NCBI GenBank assembly: GCA_023392945.1 | Contig: JAEWNB010000171.1 | Location: 1-25,586, forward strand | Length of the DNA: 25,586 bases | Source of the DNA: Bacteroidota bacterium | GTDB taxonomy: Bacteria > Bacteroidota > Bacteroidia > Bacteroidales > WCHB1-69 | Direction: 5' to 3' | Shown: positions 7,514-15,254 of the stretch, piece after piece | How the letters are laid out: every line of letters begins with the position of its first letter | Numbering within the stretch: the stretch's first letter is position 1 | Position numbers and translations under genes: made by a program | Notes under the pieces: model-generated | What the model saw: only the letters and a program-made list of their open reading frames with translations | What the model was told of the DNA's origin: nothing | Databases searched by the model: none

Positions 7514-9079
7514 TCATTTTTCCTTTTTTATTTCATCCAAAACACGAGTTAATTCTGCGTCATTTCCTGAAATAATATCTTCTTTAGTGGGTTTAATCTC
7601 AATGTCGGGCATGATACCGCGACCATTATTCTCTGATTTATAGTGAGGCTGAATCAACGCCCCTCCAAAACGAAGTTTTAATCCGGATTTTGGCAAAGTG
7701 AAAACCGGTAATGTCCCGGCAACGTTTCCGTTAAAAGCTCCGCCCGTTTCTTTCCCAACAAAAATGGCTCTTCCGGAACCGCTTAAATTTGATGAAATTA
7801 AACAAGATGCCGAAAAAGTACCCCCGTTGATTAAAACATAAATTTTTCCTTTATAATTATTTCGTTTAGGATTTGATAAATTGGAATTGATTGTTTTGTA
7901 GTAAAATTTTCCATTTTCTTCTTTTTTTACATTGATAATGGAAGCCGCCATGTATAGTAATCTAAATGGTAGTCCGACAGTGACTAGTAGAGCCTTGACA
8001 AAAAAAGGTTTTTCTTTTAGGTAGTTGTCATATAAAATGCTGGTTCGGGAGGTGACTTCAAATCTGTCGAGGAAATAATAATTACTGTTGGTCAGGTAGG
8101 AATAGAGAAGCCTGGCTGAATAAATTTTTCCTCCCGGGTTGTCCCGTAAATCCAAAATCAGATATTGAATATTTTTTCTTTTTAAAAACTTGAAACTTTT
8201 ATGGAAAAATGTGGAGAAATTGCCATCTGAGAAGTTTTTGATTTTCATCATGGCAATGCTGCTGTCAGATGAAGGAAAAGTTAATTGCTGGCGGTAGGAA
8301 TTTGTCTTTCTATCAAAGCCTGTTCCAATTATTTTTTCTCTTTTATCTATTTTACTTTGATCATTATCCTTTTTGCCATGAGTTTTTTTGACCCTCGATA
8401 TACATTTAGAAAATATTGTATCATTGTATTTTACAAGTAAGTTAACGCTATCGCAAATTCCGTTTTCAAAATAAAAATAAAATGGAAATTCGTCGGAAAG
8501 TCTTTTATTTATAAAAGTAGTATTATATCCATCTGAAGAGAAAGTGTTGCGATACTTGGAAAAGATTTCCTCGGGGGTTATGTTATTGACGGCTATCACT
8601 TCACTTCCCACGTGGATAGTTGAGTCAGGTGAATTGTTTTCAGAAATAATCAATCTGTTCTCTATTATTTCATATTCAAATTGACTCAGTGGAGTTTTTC
8701 CCAATTTTTTTGCCAGAGATTTCTCCTTTGGATTTAGCTTTTCTGTCAAAGGAATGAGTCTTATATGTCCTTGTCTGACTGAACTGATGACCGGGCTGAG
8801 TTGAAAGTAAAAATCTTTACTCGTCATAGGAGTGTCAAGTCGGGCTTTCAGACTGTCGAATTTTCTCTCCAATTCTTGTTTACTGATATATTGATAGAGG
8901 TTAGGATGTATTTTTTGGAGTTTCCCATAAGCAAAATCAATGTCGAATTTCAAATTTTCTGAGCTGATGGGAGTTTTTATTTTACGGTTGTAATAGTTTA
9001 CAGTAGAGCAACTTCCTAAAAATATGAGTAAAAGGAGCAAATAAACGATGGAATGATTCTTTTGATTGATTTTTATCAT
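7514..9079 (-). CDS. S41-family serine peptidase, lipoprotein
   Basis: This 521-residue exported peptidase starts with a hydrophobic signal and lipobox LGSC (Cys24). An N-terminal helical region (about 40-110) contains QGHIRL with His105. The S41 core follows, with LDLRDNPGG (309-317), the nucleophile segment GGTFSAS (likely Ser423), and VGKETGG (441-447). The lysine that CtpA-type enzymes carry about 25 residues after the serine is not evident. A His in the HIRL-like motif suggests instead the tricorn/IRBP-like arrangement (inference from family). A PDZ-like segment may lie at about 130-170. An unusual hydrophobic stretch at about 358-382 lies between the two core motifs. It is followed by a 114-base gap before the small lipoprotein gene and preceded by rsmI with a 64-base gap. 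Confidence 0.85.
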   Translation of the reverse strand: MIKINQKNHSIVYLLLLLIFLGSCSTVNYYNRKIKTPISSENLKFDIDFAYGKLQKIHPNLYQYISKQELERKFDSLKARLDTPMTSKDFYFQLSPVISSVRQGHIRLIPLTEKLNPKEKSLAKKLGKTPLSQFEYEIIENRLIISENNSPDSTIHVGSEVIAVNNITPEEIFSKYRNTFSSDGYNTTFINKRLSDEFPFYFYFENGICDSVNLLVKYNDTIFSKCISRVKKTHGKKDNDQSKIDKREKIIGTGFDRKTNSYRQQLTFPSSDSSIAMMKIKNFSDGNFSTFFHKSFKFLKRKNIQYLILDLRDNPGGKIYSARLLYSYLTNSNYYFLDRFEVTSRTSILYDNYLKEKPFFVKALLVTVGLPFRLLYMAASIINVKKEENGKFYYKTINSNLSNPKRNNYKGKIYVLINGGTFSASCLISSNLSGSGRAIFVGKETGGAFNGNVAGTLPVFTLPKSGLKLRFGGALIQPHYKSENNGRGIMPDIEIKPTKEDIISGNDAELTRVLDEIKKEK

Positions 9080-9143
9080 TTATTATGAAGATCAATTTGT
9101 TTTTCTTTTGAGTGTCCCGACTCTTAAACTCAAATTGCCCGCA

Positions 9144-9806
9144 TCATTTCCCTAAAACTACTACAATTTCTCCTTTTATCTCTTTCTGACCGAAATGTGC
9201 AACTGCTTCTGTTATAGTCCCGCGAAAGTTTTCTTCGTAGATTTTGGACAATTCCCTGGAAATGGCAATTTGTCGTTCTTCCCCCATGATACATTTCATC
9301 ATTTCCAATGTCTTGAGAAGTCGATGAGGTGATTCGTAAAAAATAACAGTTTCTTCCATTTCGGCAAAACGTCTTAGTGTGCTCTCTTTTCCTTTCTTAT
9401 GAGGGAGAAATCCGTAAAAATAAAAGCTGCTGCAGGGTAGTCCGGAGTTGATAAGTGCCGGTACAAAGGCGGTTGCCCCGGGTAGACATTCAACCGAAAT
9501 ACCCTTTCCAATGCACTCTCGGATTAATAAAAATCCTGGATCTGAAATTCCCGGTGTACCGGCATCACTTGTTAGTGCGACACTTCCGGCTCCTTTTATC
9601 AACTGAATTAGGTGCTGTAACTGCTGATGTTCATTGTTGATATGATAAGGAATGCATTTTTTATCTATGTCATAGTGCTTGAGTAAATTCTTGGTAGTTC
9701 TCGTGTCCTCGCATAAAATGAAATCTACCTCTTTTAGAATTCGCAGAGCACGAATGGTGATGTCTTCAAGATTGCCAATAGGAGTGGGAATGATATATAG
9801 TTTCAT
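9144..9806 (-). CDS. rsmI: 16S rRNA (cytidine1402-2'-O)-methyltransferase, short form
   Basis: RsmI methylates the ribose of C1402 in the 16S rRNA decoding centre using S-adenosylmethionine. Motifs of this tetrapyrrole-methylase-fold family are PTPIGNLEDIT (7-17), CEDTRTT (32-38), SDAGTPGISDPG (80-91), LPGATAFVPAL (108-118), ESPHR (158-162) and RELSKIYEE (184-192). The ATG at 9806 was chosen because the family begins with a short strand directly before PTPIGNL; the open frame upstream of it has no family match. At 220 residues it ends right after the methyltransferase fold (EIVVVLG) and lacks the C-terminal domain of the roughly 285-residue E. coli enzyme. It lies 23 bases after the M28 peptidase gene. 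Confidence 0.9.
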   Translation of the reverse strand: MKLYIIPTPIGNLEDITIRALRILKEVDFILCEDTRTTKNLLKHYDIDKKCIPYHINNEHQQLQHLIQLIKGAGSVALTSDAGTPGISDPGFLLIRECIGKGISVECLPGATAFVPALINSGLPCSSFYFYGFLPHKKGKESTLRRFAEMEETVIFYESPHRLLKTLEMMKCIMGEERQIAISRELSKIYEENFRGTITEAVAHFGQKEIKGEIVVVLGK

Positions 9807-9829
9807 GACCGATACGTTTGTTTTTATTT

Positions 9830-11152
9830 TTATTTCTGCTCTGTTATTATTGCTTCTGTTGAACTGACAATTAACCAAAATATTTCTTCCCATTTAGACA
9901 GTGAACAATTGACACTGGTATCACTCCAGTGATGATAATTGCCCGTTTTGCCACCCATCGCAAAGATGAAAAGTGCCGGAACCCCTTTTTCTGAGAATGG
10001 GAAATGGTCACTGTTGGCACTATTTGGTCTTGTTTTGATGGTGTCAATATATTGATTATGGTTGTTGATTTCAATCATTTTGTCAACAAATGGTTTTGTA
10101 AGAGAATCTTGTCCGTTTACTACCATGATACCGGCATCACCACCGCCCATCATATCAAGGTTGATTAGTAATTTGATTTTTTCAAGCGGAATTAGGGGAT
10201 TTTTGGCAAAATGGGATGAACCCCGCAAACCTGTCTCTTCTCCGCTGAGTAGCAGAAAGGCAATTGAATAGTTACAGGGGTGATTTTGATAGTAGTTGGC
10301 CAGATTTAGTACTGTTGCAGTTCCACTGGCATTGTCATGAGCTCCGAAAAAAATGACACTGTCGCCCATTGTCCCTAAATGGTCGTAATGTGCCGTGTAG
10401 ACAATGAAACTGTCGGGTTGCTGTTTCCCCTTGACAAAACCGCAAACGTTTTGTGTCTTATGAAGTCCGAAATTATTGTCAAATGATATCGCGGCAGATT
10501 TATCCTTTTTTCCGATAATACCCGAAGAAACAAAAATTATGGCATAATTACGTTGAAAGTCAGTGTTGCTGAGTGCCCAGCAGGGAAGCTCTTTTACCCC
10601 GATAATTATTCCCAAACTTCCCTCAAAAGGATTATTTATATTGAGTCTTCCAAGTTCTGTCTGATAAGCTTTTTTGAAATCTTTGTCTTTGGGGTTTAAT
10701 TGTGAAATATCAATATAAATCATGCTCCCGGACAACTCTTTTCCATACTTTTGATTGAATTTTTTTATTTTTTCGGGATAAATCAGGATTTTTGGATCGG
10801 CATGAATAATCCGAACAGACTTGTTCATTGTTTTGGAGAAAGGAGCAATGCGATAGTCTTTAAAAGGAGACAGTTTCCGACCGGAAATTGTGAAAGAAAC
10901 AGGACCTTCCATTGAAAAAGCCTTGAAGCCATAAAACTGGTAATAGTCATGGTCTAACGGTTGCACTCCCATAAGCACAAATTGATTTTTGATATAGTCA
11001 GCGGCAATGCTATCACCGTTGTAGGAGTAGCCACGACCATACATTTCAGGAGAAGAAAGGTGATTGATAAATTCTCGTGTCAGCGAGCTATCCTGAGAGA
11101 AAACTGCCAAACTACTGATGATGAGAAATAATCCTAAAATTATTTTTTTCAT
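9830..11152 (-). CDS. Secreted M28-family zinc metallopeptidase
   Basis: This 440-residue protein has a cleavable signal peptide (MKKIILGLFLIISSLAVFS, cut near residue 19). The C-terminal half has the full set of M28 two-zinc ligands: AHYDHLG (254-260, His255 and the catalytic-type Asp257), HDNASGT (272-278, bridging Asp273), GEETGLRGS (304-312, Glu305/Glu306), NLDMMGG (331-337, Asp333) and NSDHFPF (380-386, His383). The middle part (about 110-220) may hold a PA-like insert. M28 enzymes of this type are aminopeptidases releasing N-terminal residues (family knowledge). It starts 25 bases after the cysteine peptidase gene and 23 bases before rsmI, so the three are probably one transcript. Confidence 0.9.
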   Translation of the reverse strand: MKKIILGLFLIISSLAVFSQDSSLTREFINHLSSPEMYGRGYSYNGDSIAADYIKNQFVLMGVQPLDHDYYQFYGFKAFSMEGPVSFTISGRKLSPFKDYRIAPFSKTMNKSVRIIHADPKILIYPEKIKKFNQKYGKELSGSMIYIDISQLNPKDKDFKKAYQTELGRLNINNPFEGSLGIIIGVKELPCWALSNTDFQRNYAIIFVSSGIIGKKDKSAAISFDNNFGLHKTQNVCGFVKGKQQPDSFIVYTAHYDHLGTMGDSVIFFGAHDNASGTATVLNLANYYQNHPCNYSIAFLLLSGEETGLRGSSHFAKNPLIPLEKIKLLINLDMMGGGDAGIMVVNGQDSLTKPFVDKMIEINNHNQYIDTIKTRPNSANSDHFPFSEKGVPALFIFAMGGKTGNYHHWSDTSVNCSLSKWEEIFWLIVSSTEAIITEQK

Positions 11153-11177
11153 TTTGATGATAATAAAGGATTATGAA

Positions 11178-12590
11178 TTAATCTTCTTCTGCAAACATCG
11201 GGTCCCAAGGGGGTAACAAAATCGGCTTTTGGTCAAGCATTTTGAGAATATTGTCAGGAATGTATTTTTTCTCGACCACCAGACGGAACATATATTCATT
11301 GAACCACTCATTAGTCATAATAAGATATCCGTTAAATCCGTAACTGCTTCCCCAGCTGTTTTCGACCATCCATTTTAATGGGTTATTATTGGCATCCAAG
11401 TCAACAGCACAGAGCGTCATGGCATGGGATGAACCGCTGGCAAATGTTTCTATTCTCTGTTTTTTGTTCATCCCGAAAGAAGTTCCCATGAGAGAAGAGT
11501 AGTCAAAGTTGTCAAGATCAAGATACCCTTTATCTCGGTTCAGAAACTTCCCGACATCGCACGAAAAATAGAGAGTGGTACTGTCTTTGATCGAGGTAAT
11601 TGCCATTTTGGCAATTTCTTCCATAGGCAGATTTAGGTATTTCCAATTCTGACCGTCATAAACATGGCGGTCATATTCAATTTCGTAAACTTTGAAATAT
11701 TCACGTGTGGGATCATTCATCAACATGACATAGTTGTTAAAGTTTTCATTTACAAATTTTTGAAAAAAGGAAGCCGGAGTGAATGTATTGGTTGATAACG
11801 GTTTGCCGGAATTATCCTTTTGAGTCCATGTGAATTCTGTCGGGGGCTCCCCAAGATTCAGTACCAACAATCGGTAAATAGTTCGCAGCATCTCATTTTT
11901 CTTATCGGCTAAGGTGATTTTGATATCCTTTGTTTTTTGGGTAGGCATACTTCTTAACTCAAGTCCAAATTCTCTAAGTTTGAGGCTAAGAAGCATCTGC
12001 ATTCTATTAGTATTGTTGCTGCTGTATGATTCAGGCATAACTTCTTTGGGAACAATCCCATATTTAGAAACCAAATTGGCAATTCCGGTAAACTGGCCAC
12101 CGTCACCAATTGGGTTTTTGAAAAGCCATTCAACTGTCTTGTCGCTCATGGGTTTTTCTCGGGTGTCAATGATGGCTTGCAGGAATAAGTTCGCTTTCTC
12201 AAGCTGGTCCCAAAAAAAAGTATAGTTTTGTGAAAATTGAAAATCAGATGGTAGATTGTGTTTTGCAATTGCTTTTGCCCGTAAGACATTCATCCCGGTG
12301 AACATCCAGCATCTCCCGGACGATTTTTGGTCTGAAATCGACTTGGTGTTTACTTTGTTTGAAAAATAAGTGTCGTTAAGATTTTGATTATTATTGTTTA
12401 TTGTCAGTTGGTTTATATCAATATTATTAATAGCGTTTCGAATGGCTTTGTCTGATGGAGTATTTTGGTATGAATTACGTAATTGAGTTAATACTTCAGG
12501 AGAAATTCCGCCTCCCGGCGTTTGTCCCAGAATTTCCGATAAAATAAAAAGGAGCAACAAAATAGTTAAAACTGATTTTAATGGTTTCAT
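11178..12590 (-). CDS. Secreted C1-family cysteine peptidase (bleomycin hydrolase / aminopeptidase C type)
   Basis: This 470-residue papain-fold peptidase has the catalytic Cys94 in DQKSSGRCWMF (87-97), His389 in GSSHAMTLCAV (386-396), and Asn411 in WMVENSWGSSYG (407-418). The SSGRCW signature and length place it in the C1B group (bleomycin hydrolase, PepC), which forms hexameric cages and acts as an aminopeptidase. Cytosolic PepC has no signal. Here the N-terminus (MKPLKSVLTILLLLFILSEILGQ) is a clear signal peptide, so the enzyme is exported. The Asn-rich stretch at 53-72 is a probable linker. It appears to be the first gene of a run with the M28 peptidase and rsmI. Confidence 0.9.
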   Translation of the reverse strand: MKPLKSVLTILLLLFILSEILGQTPGGGISPEVLTQLRNSYQNTPSDKAIRNAINNIDINQLTINNNNQNLNDTYFSNKVNTKSISDQKSSGRCWMFTGMNVLRAKAIAKHNLPSDFQFSQNYTFFWDQLEKANLFLQAIIDTREKPMSDKTVEWLFKNPIGDGGQFTGIANLVSKYGIVPKEVMPESYSSNNTNRMQMLLSLKLREFGLELRSMPTQKTKDIKITLADKKNEMLRTIYRLLVLNLGEPPTEFTWTQKDNSGKPLSTNTFTPASFFQKFVNENFNNYVMLMNDPTREYFKVYEIEYDRHVYDGQNWKYLNLPMEEIAKMAITSIKDSTTLYFSCDVGKFLNRDKGYLDLDNFDYSSLMGTSFGMNKKQRIETFASGSSHAMTLCAVDLDANNNPLKWMVENSWGSSYGFNGYLIMTNEWFNEYMFRLVVEKKYIPDNILKMLDQKPILLPPWDPMFAEED

Positions 12591-12661
12591 AAGAAATATA
12601 TTTTTTTTATTAATATTTTTTTTGTTATCTAATTCATTAGTTGTAAAATAAGTTCAGTCGA

Positions 12662-12669
12662 CAAAATTA
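12662..12669 (-). promoter_or_regulatory. Candidate -7 element before the C1 peptidase gene
   Basis: The minus strand reads TAATTTTG, an exact TAnnTTTG match, 71 bases before the ATG. No clear -33 TTG was seen. Confidence 0.35.
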
Positions 12670-12829
12670 ATAAAAATATTGCAGGAATGTGGTAAAATGT
12701 AATAATTAATGCCCTGCTGCTTTATGTAAAACTGTTTTGTTTGGAGGAAAAAGAGGATACTCTATGCTTTGGCGATTGTATCGGAAATCAAGCATAATAA
12801 AAGCATTAGATAGAAAGAGAATTAATTTT

Positions 12830-12864
12830 TTGTCAACCACTTAACTCATTTTATACTATTTTTG
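12830..12864 (+). promoter_or_regulatory. Candidate hflX promoter
   Basis: TTGTCA (12830-12835), 16 bases, then TATACT (12852-12857), overlapping TATTTTTG (12857-12864), an exact TAnnTTTG. Either reading places transcription start near 12865-12872, just upstream of the ATG at 12889. This argues against a TTG start at 12862, which would lie inside the promoter. Confidence 0.5.
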
Positions 12865-12888
12865 CCGGTGAAAAAAAGCTATGTGAGA

Positions 12889-14079
12889 ATGGACAAACTG
12901 ACAAACGAAATTATTACTGAAAGAGCCGTTTTAGTGGGAGTTTCCACCCCTGTTATCGGCAATGAGAGGGTAGAGGAGTATTTGAAAGAACTTGCATTTC
13001 TACTTGAAACTGCCGGTGGAATTGCTGTTAAAACATTTATTCAGAATCTTCCTTATCCTGACCCTAAAACTTATCTTGGTTCAGGTAAATTACAAGAAGT
13101 TGCCCGATGGATAAAAGAGAACGAAATTGATCTTGCCATCTTCGACGACGAGCTCTCTCCCTCACAAATAAGAAATATTGAGGCTATTCTCAATTGTAAA
13201 ATATTGGACAGAACCAACCTTATTTTGGACATTTTCTCCAAAAGAGCCCAAACTGCCAATGCCAAAGTACAGGTTGAACTGGCTCAATACAAATATTTGT
13301 TGCCGAGATTGACAGGTATGTGGACACACCTTGAAAAGCAAAGGGGTGGTATCGGAATGCGGGGACCCGGAGAAAAGGAAATTGAAACCGACCGACGAAT
13401 CATTCGTGATAAAATTTCGCTGTTAAAAGAAAAACTTAAAGAAATTGACCGCCAGAAATTGACTCAGCGAAGCAATCGGGATCAGTATATCAGAGTATCT
13501 TTAGTGGGCTACACCAATGTTGGGAAATCAACTCTTATGAATTTGATCAGTAAATCAGATTTATTTGCTGAAAATAAGCTATTTGCAACTTTGGACACAA
13601 CAGTAAGAAAAGTGGTTATCGACAATTTGCCTTTTTTACTTTCTGATACTGTCGGATTTATTCGCAAACTTCCCACTGGTCTTGTTGATTCTTTCAAGTC
13701 AACGCTGGATGAAATCAGGGAAACCGATTTACTTCTTCATGTTGTAGATATCAGTCATCCTGATTTTGAAGAACAGATAGCGGTTGTTAATCAGACATTA
13801 ACAGATATTAAAGCCGGTGATAAGCCTGTTATTTTAGTTTTTAATAAAATTGATCAGTACAAGTGGACTGATAAAGACTCAGATGACTTGACTCCTAAGG
13901 AAAAATGCAATATTACTTTAGAAGAGTTAAAACAAACCTGGATGGCAAAAAGCCGGAGTAATACCCTATTTATTTCTGCCAGAACAAAGGAAAATCTTGA
14001 AGAATTGAAAAGAGTATTGTATGAAGAGGTAAAGAAGTTGCATATACAGATTTATCCCTACAACAATTTCCTATATTAA
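12889..14079 (+). CDS. hflX: Ribosome-associated GTPase HflX
   Basis: HflX is a translation-factor-like GTPase that binds the 50S subunit and splits stalled 70S ribosomes. The 396-residue product has the N-terminal HflX domain with PYPDPKTYLGSGKLQE (55-70), the linker helix with the family signature RGGIGMRGPGEKEIETDRR (152-170), then the G domain. That contains GYTNVGKS (207-214, G1), the ATLDTT switch I (233-238), DTVGF (253-257, G3) and NKID (319-322, G4). The start at 12889 (MDKLTNE) was chosen over in-frame TTG and GTG codons up to 27 bases upstream because those overlap the promoter. It is a single-gene unit, divergent from the peptidase genes; its stop is 18 bases from the convergent LRR gene. 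Confidence 0.93.
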   Translation: MDKLTNEIITERAVLVGVSTPVIGNERVEEYLKELAFLLETAGGIAVKTFIQNLPYPDPKTYLGSGKLQEVARWIKENEIDLAIFDDELSPSQIRNIEAILNCKILDRTNLILDIFSKRAQTANAKVQVELAQYKYLLPRLTGMWTHLEKQRGGIGMRGPGEKEIETDRRIIRDKISLLKEKLKEIDRQKLTQRSNRDQYIRVSLVGYTNVGKSTLMNLISKSDLFAENKLFATLDTTVRKVVIDNLPFLLSDTVGFIRKLPTGLVDSFKSTLDEIRETDLLLHVVDISHPDFEEQIAVVNQTLTDIKAGDKPVILVFNKIDQYKWTDKDSDDLTPKEKCNITLEELKQTWMAKSRSNTLFISARTKENLEELKRVLYEEVKKLHIQIYPYNNFLY

Positions 14080-14097
14080 TTTATTAGGGAAGCTTGT

Positions 14098-14727
14098 TTA
14101 TCTTGAGTCTTTACATTCGCAAAAAGAGGTGTAAAAAATCTTGGTTTTGGGCAAAAGAGAGACCATATCTTCGTATTCATCTGATTTGATAGCTACCTGA
14201 CGCAAGTCTAAGATCTCTAAAGTTTCTGATAATTTTGCGATACTTTTGGGCAGGATATAAATTTGGTTGTCCCAGGCATCAATTGTTGTAAGTTTTTTTA
14301 GTTTTCCGATATTATCAGGAAGATAGGAAATATAGTTGCGACTGATGATAAGGGTTTTTAGTTCAGATAATTTGCACAGGGATTCAGGAAGTTTAACAAG
14401 TCTGTTTTGGTCGAGATTAAGGTACTGCAGATTTTTGAGCTCAGAGATACGATTATTTACTAACTGTAGTTTGCATCTTCGAATAGTAAGTTCTTGAAGA
14501 TTGGGTAATAAAAAAATTTCATCCGGAATGGAGTCACATTTTGGTTTTCCAACCAACTTAAGCCTATAAACCCCTTGGGGGTTTTTCAATGCATCTTCTA
14601 AAGTAGTGTAAATCTTCTTTAAAGCAAGCTCATCCGGATTCAGGATTTGCGCCTTGGAAGAAATTGTCATAGATAAAATTAATATCAATAATCCAATTTT
14701 ATTTTTTGAAAAAAGCTCTAATTTCAT
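14098..14727 (-). CDS. Secreted leucine-rich-repeat protein
   Basis: This 209-residue protein begins with a signal peptide (MKLELFSKNKIGLLILILSM, cleavage near SSKA-Q). After a short helical part come about five leucine-rich repeats of 22-24 residues, with cores such as LPNLQELTI, LKNLQYLNLDQNRLVKLP, LSELKTLIISRNYISYLP and LKKLTTIDAWDNQIYILP. The consensus LxxLxxLxLxxNxLxxLP is the bacterial type of LRR and usually mediates protein binding. The C-terminus (CECKDSR) has two cysteines that may cap the solenoid. The ATG at 14727 was chosen because it opens the signal peptide; the frame extends upstream, but that part is antisense-like sequence inside the next gene. The start lies 29 bases inside the 3' end of the riboflavin kinase gene, so translation is probably coupled. 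Confidence 0.8.
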   Translation of the reverse strand: MKLELFSKNKIGLLILILSMTISSKAQILNPDELALKKIYTTLEDALKNPQGVYRLKLVGKPKCDSIPDEIFLLPNLQELTIRRCKLQLVNNRISELKNLQYLNLDQNRLVKLPESLCKLSELKTLIISRNYISYLPDNIGKLKKLTTIDAWDNQIYILPKSIAKLSETLEILDLRQVAIKSDEYEDMVSLLPKTKIFYTSFCECKDSR

Positions 14728-15079
14728 CTTGGTCTTGTTTGATTTGTTGAATAAGTTCGTCGGTTGTATTAAAAAAAAGTTCCTCCCGAATTTTCTTAAG
14801 AATATTGAATTGTATAATGTGGTTGTATATTTCTTCCGAGAAGTTAAAAATATTGATTTCAATAGATAATTCTGAGAGATTTAGCGATGGTCGGGTTCCC
14901 ACATATAACATTCCCTCTTTTATCTCATTTTCAATAAGTACTTCAACAGCATAAACGCCTTTTGATAACGTAATATTGTCATCAGATAATTTTAAGTTGA
15001 TCGTTGGAAATCCAAATTTTTTACCGTTTCCTACACCGTGAATTACCCTTCCGGAATAAAGAAAATTCTTATTTTCCAT
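14699..15079 (-). CDS. Stand-alone riboflavin kinase domain (RibF C-terminal domain only)
   Basis: The 126-residue product corresponds to the flavokinase half of bifunctional RibF, which phosphorylates riboflavin to FMN. Visible marks are GRVIHGVGNGKKFGFPTINL (10-29) with the nucleotide/Mg-binding PTIN (25-28), GVYAVEV (41-47), GMLYVGTRPSLN (56-67), and SIEINIFNF (72-80), whose Glu74 matches the catalytic glutamate position. The nucleotidyltransferase (FAD synthetase) half, normally about 180 residues in front, is missing: the ATG at 15079 follows AT-rich intergenic DNA, so this is not a local truncation by frameshift. It is transcribed just before the LRR gene and overlaps it by 29 bases. 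Whether it is an active kinase or a flavin-binding remnant is unknown. Confidence 0.85.
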   Translation of the reverse strand: MENKNFLYSGRVIHGVGNGKKFGFPTINLKLSDDNITLSKGVYAVEVLIENEIKEGMLYVGTRPSLNLSELSIEINIFNFSEEIYNHIIQFNILKKIREELFFNTTDELIQQIKQDQDEIRAFFKK

Positions 15080-15104
15080 ATTTTATGATTATCTATATCT
15101 ACTG

Positions 15105-15112
15105 CAAAAATA
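15105..15112 (-). promoter_or_regulatory. Candidate -7 element before the riboflavin kinase-like gene
   Basis: The minus strand reads TATTTTTG, an exact TAnnTTTG match, 25 bases before the ATG. There is no clear -33 element. Confidence 0.4.
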
Positions 15113-15246
15113 CAAATAAAATGAGCAAAGAATATTTTCATCTCAAAAAATCAAAAGGAACAAATGTTAAAATAAAGATTATATACAGCATTAGTATTTA
15201 CTCCATCTTTTTCGAATATTAAATAAACAACTATTATTTTTATTAT

Positions 15247-15254
15247 TACCTTTG
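15247..15254 (+). promoter_or_regulatory. Candidate -7 element upstream of dnaA
   Basis: TACCTTTG is an exact TAnnTTTG match, but it lies about 280 bases before the dnaA ATG, which would give a long AT-rich leader. Weaker near-matches (CATTTTTG at 15451, AATTTTTG at 15481) lie closer to the gene. Confidence 0.3.

Larger units (their letters stand above)
12591..12888. other. Intergenic region between divergent C1 peptidase and hflX genes
   Basis: About 300 AT-rich bases with promoter-like sites for both flanking genes. A stem-loop is possible at 12763-12796 (TATGCTT and GATT on the left arm, AATC and AAGCATA on the right, with a 4-base bulge). A 26-codon frame (12764-12844) is preceded by AGAGG 7 bases upstream; it is treated only as a possibility. 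No RNA family was recognised. Confidence 0.5.

Noticed and set aside
9107..9134. TTTGAGT/ACTCAAA inverted repeat after rsmI as a terminator
   Set aside because: The loop is 14 bases and no T run follows on the relevant strand.
12862..12888. TTG or GTG start for hflX
   Set aside because: Both positions fall on or right after the promoter -7 region, and the ATG at 12889 fits better.
14728..14862. Upstream extension of the LRR protein by 45 residues
   Set aside because: The extension lies inside the riboflavin kinase coding sequence and would bury the clear signal peptide that starts at 14727.
15121..15222. Short + strand frame starting MSKEYFHLKKSKG
   Set aside because: Only about 33 codons, very AT-rich, with no start context or terminator and composition like the surrounding non-coding DNA.
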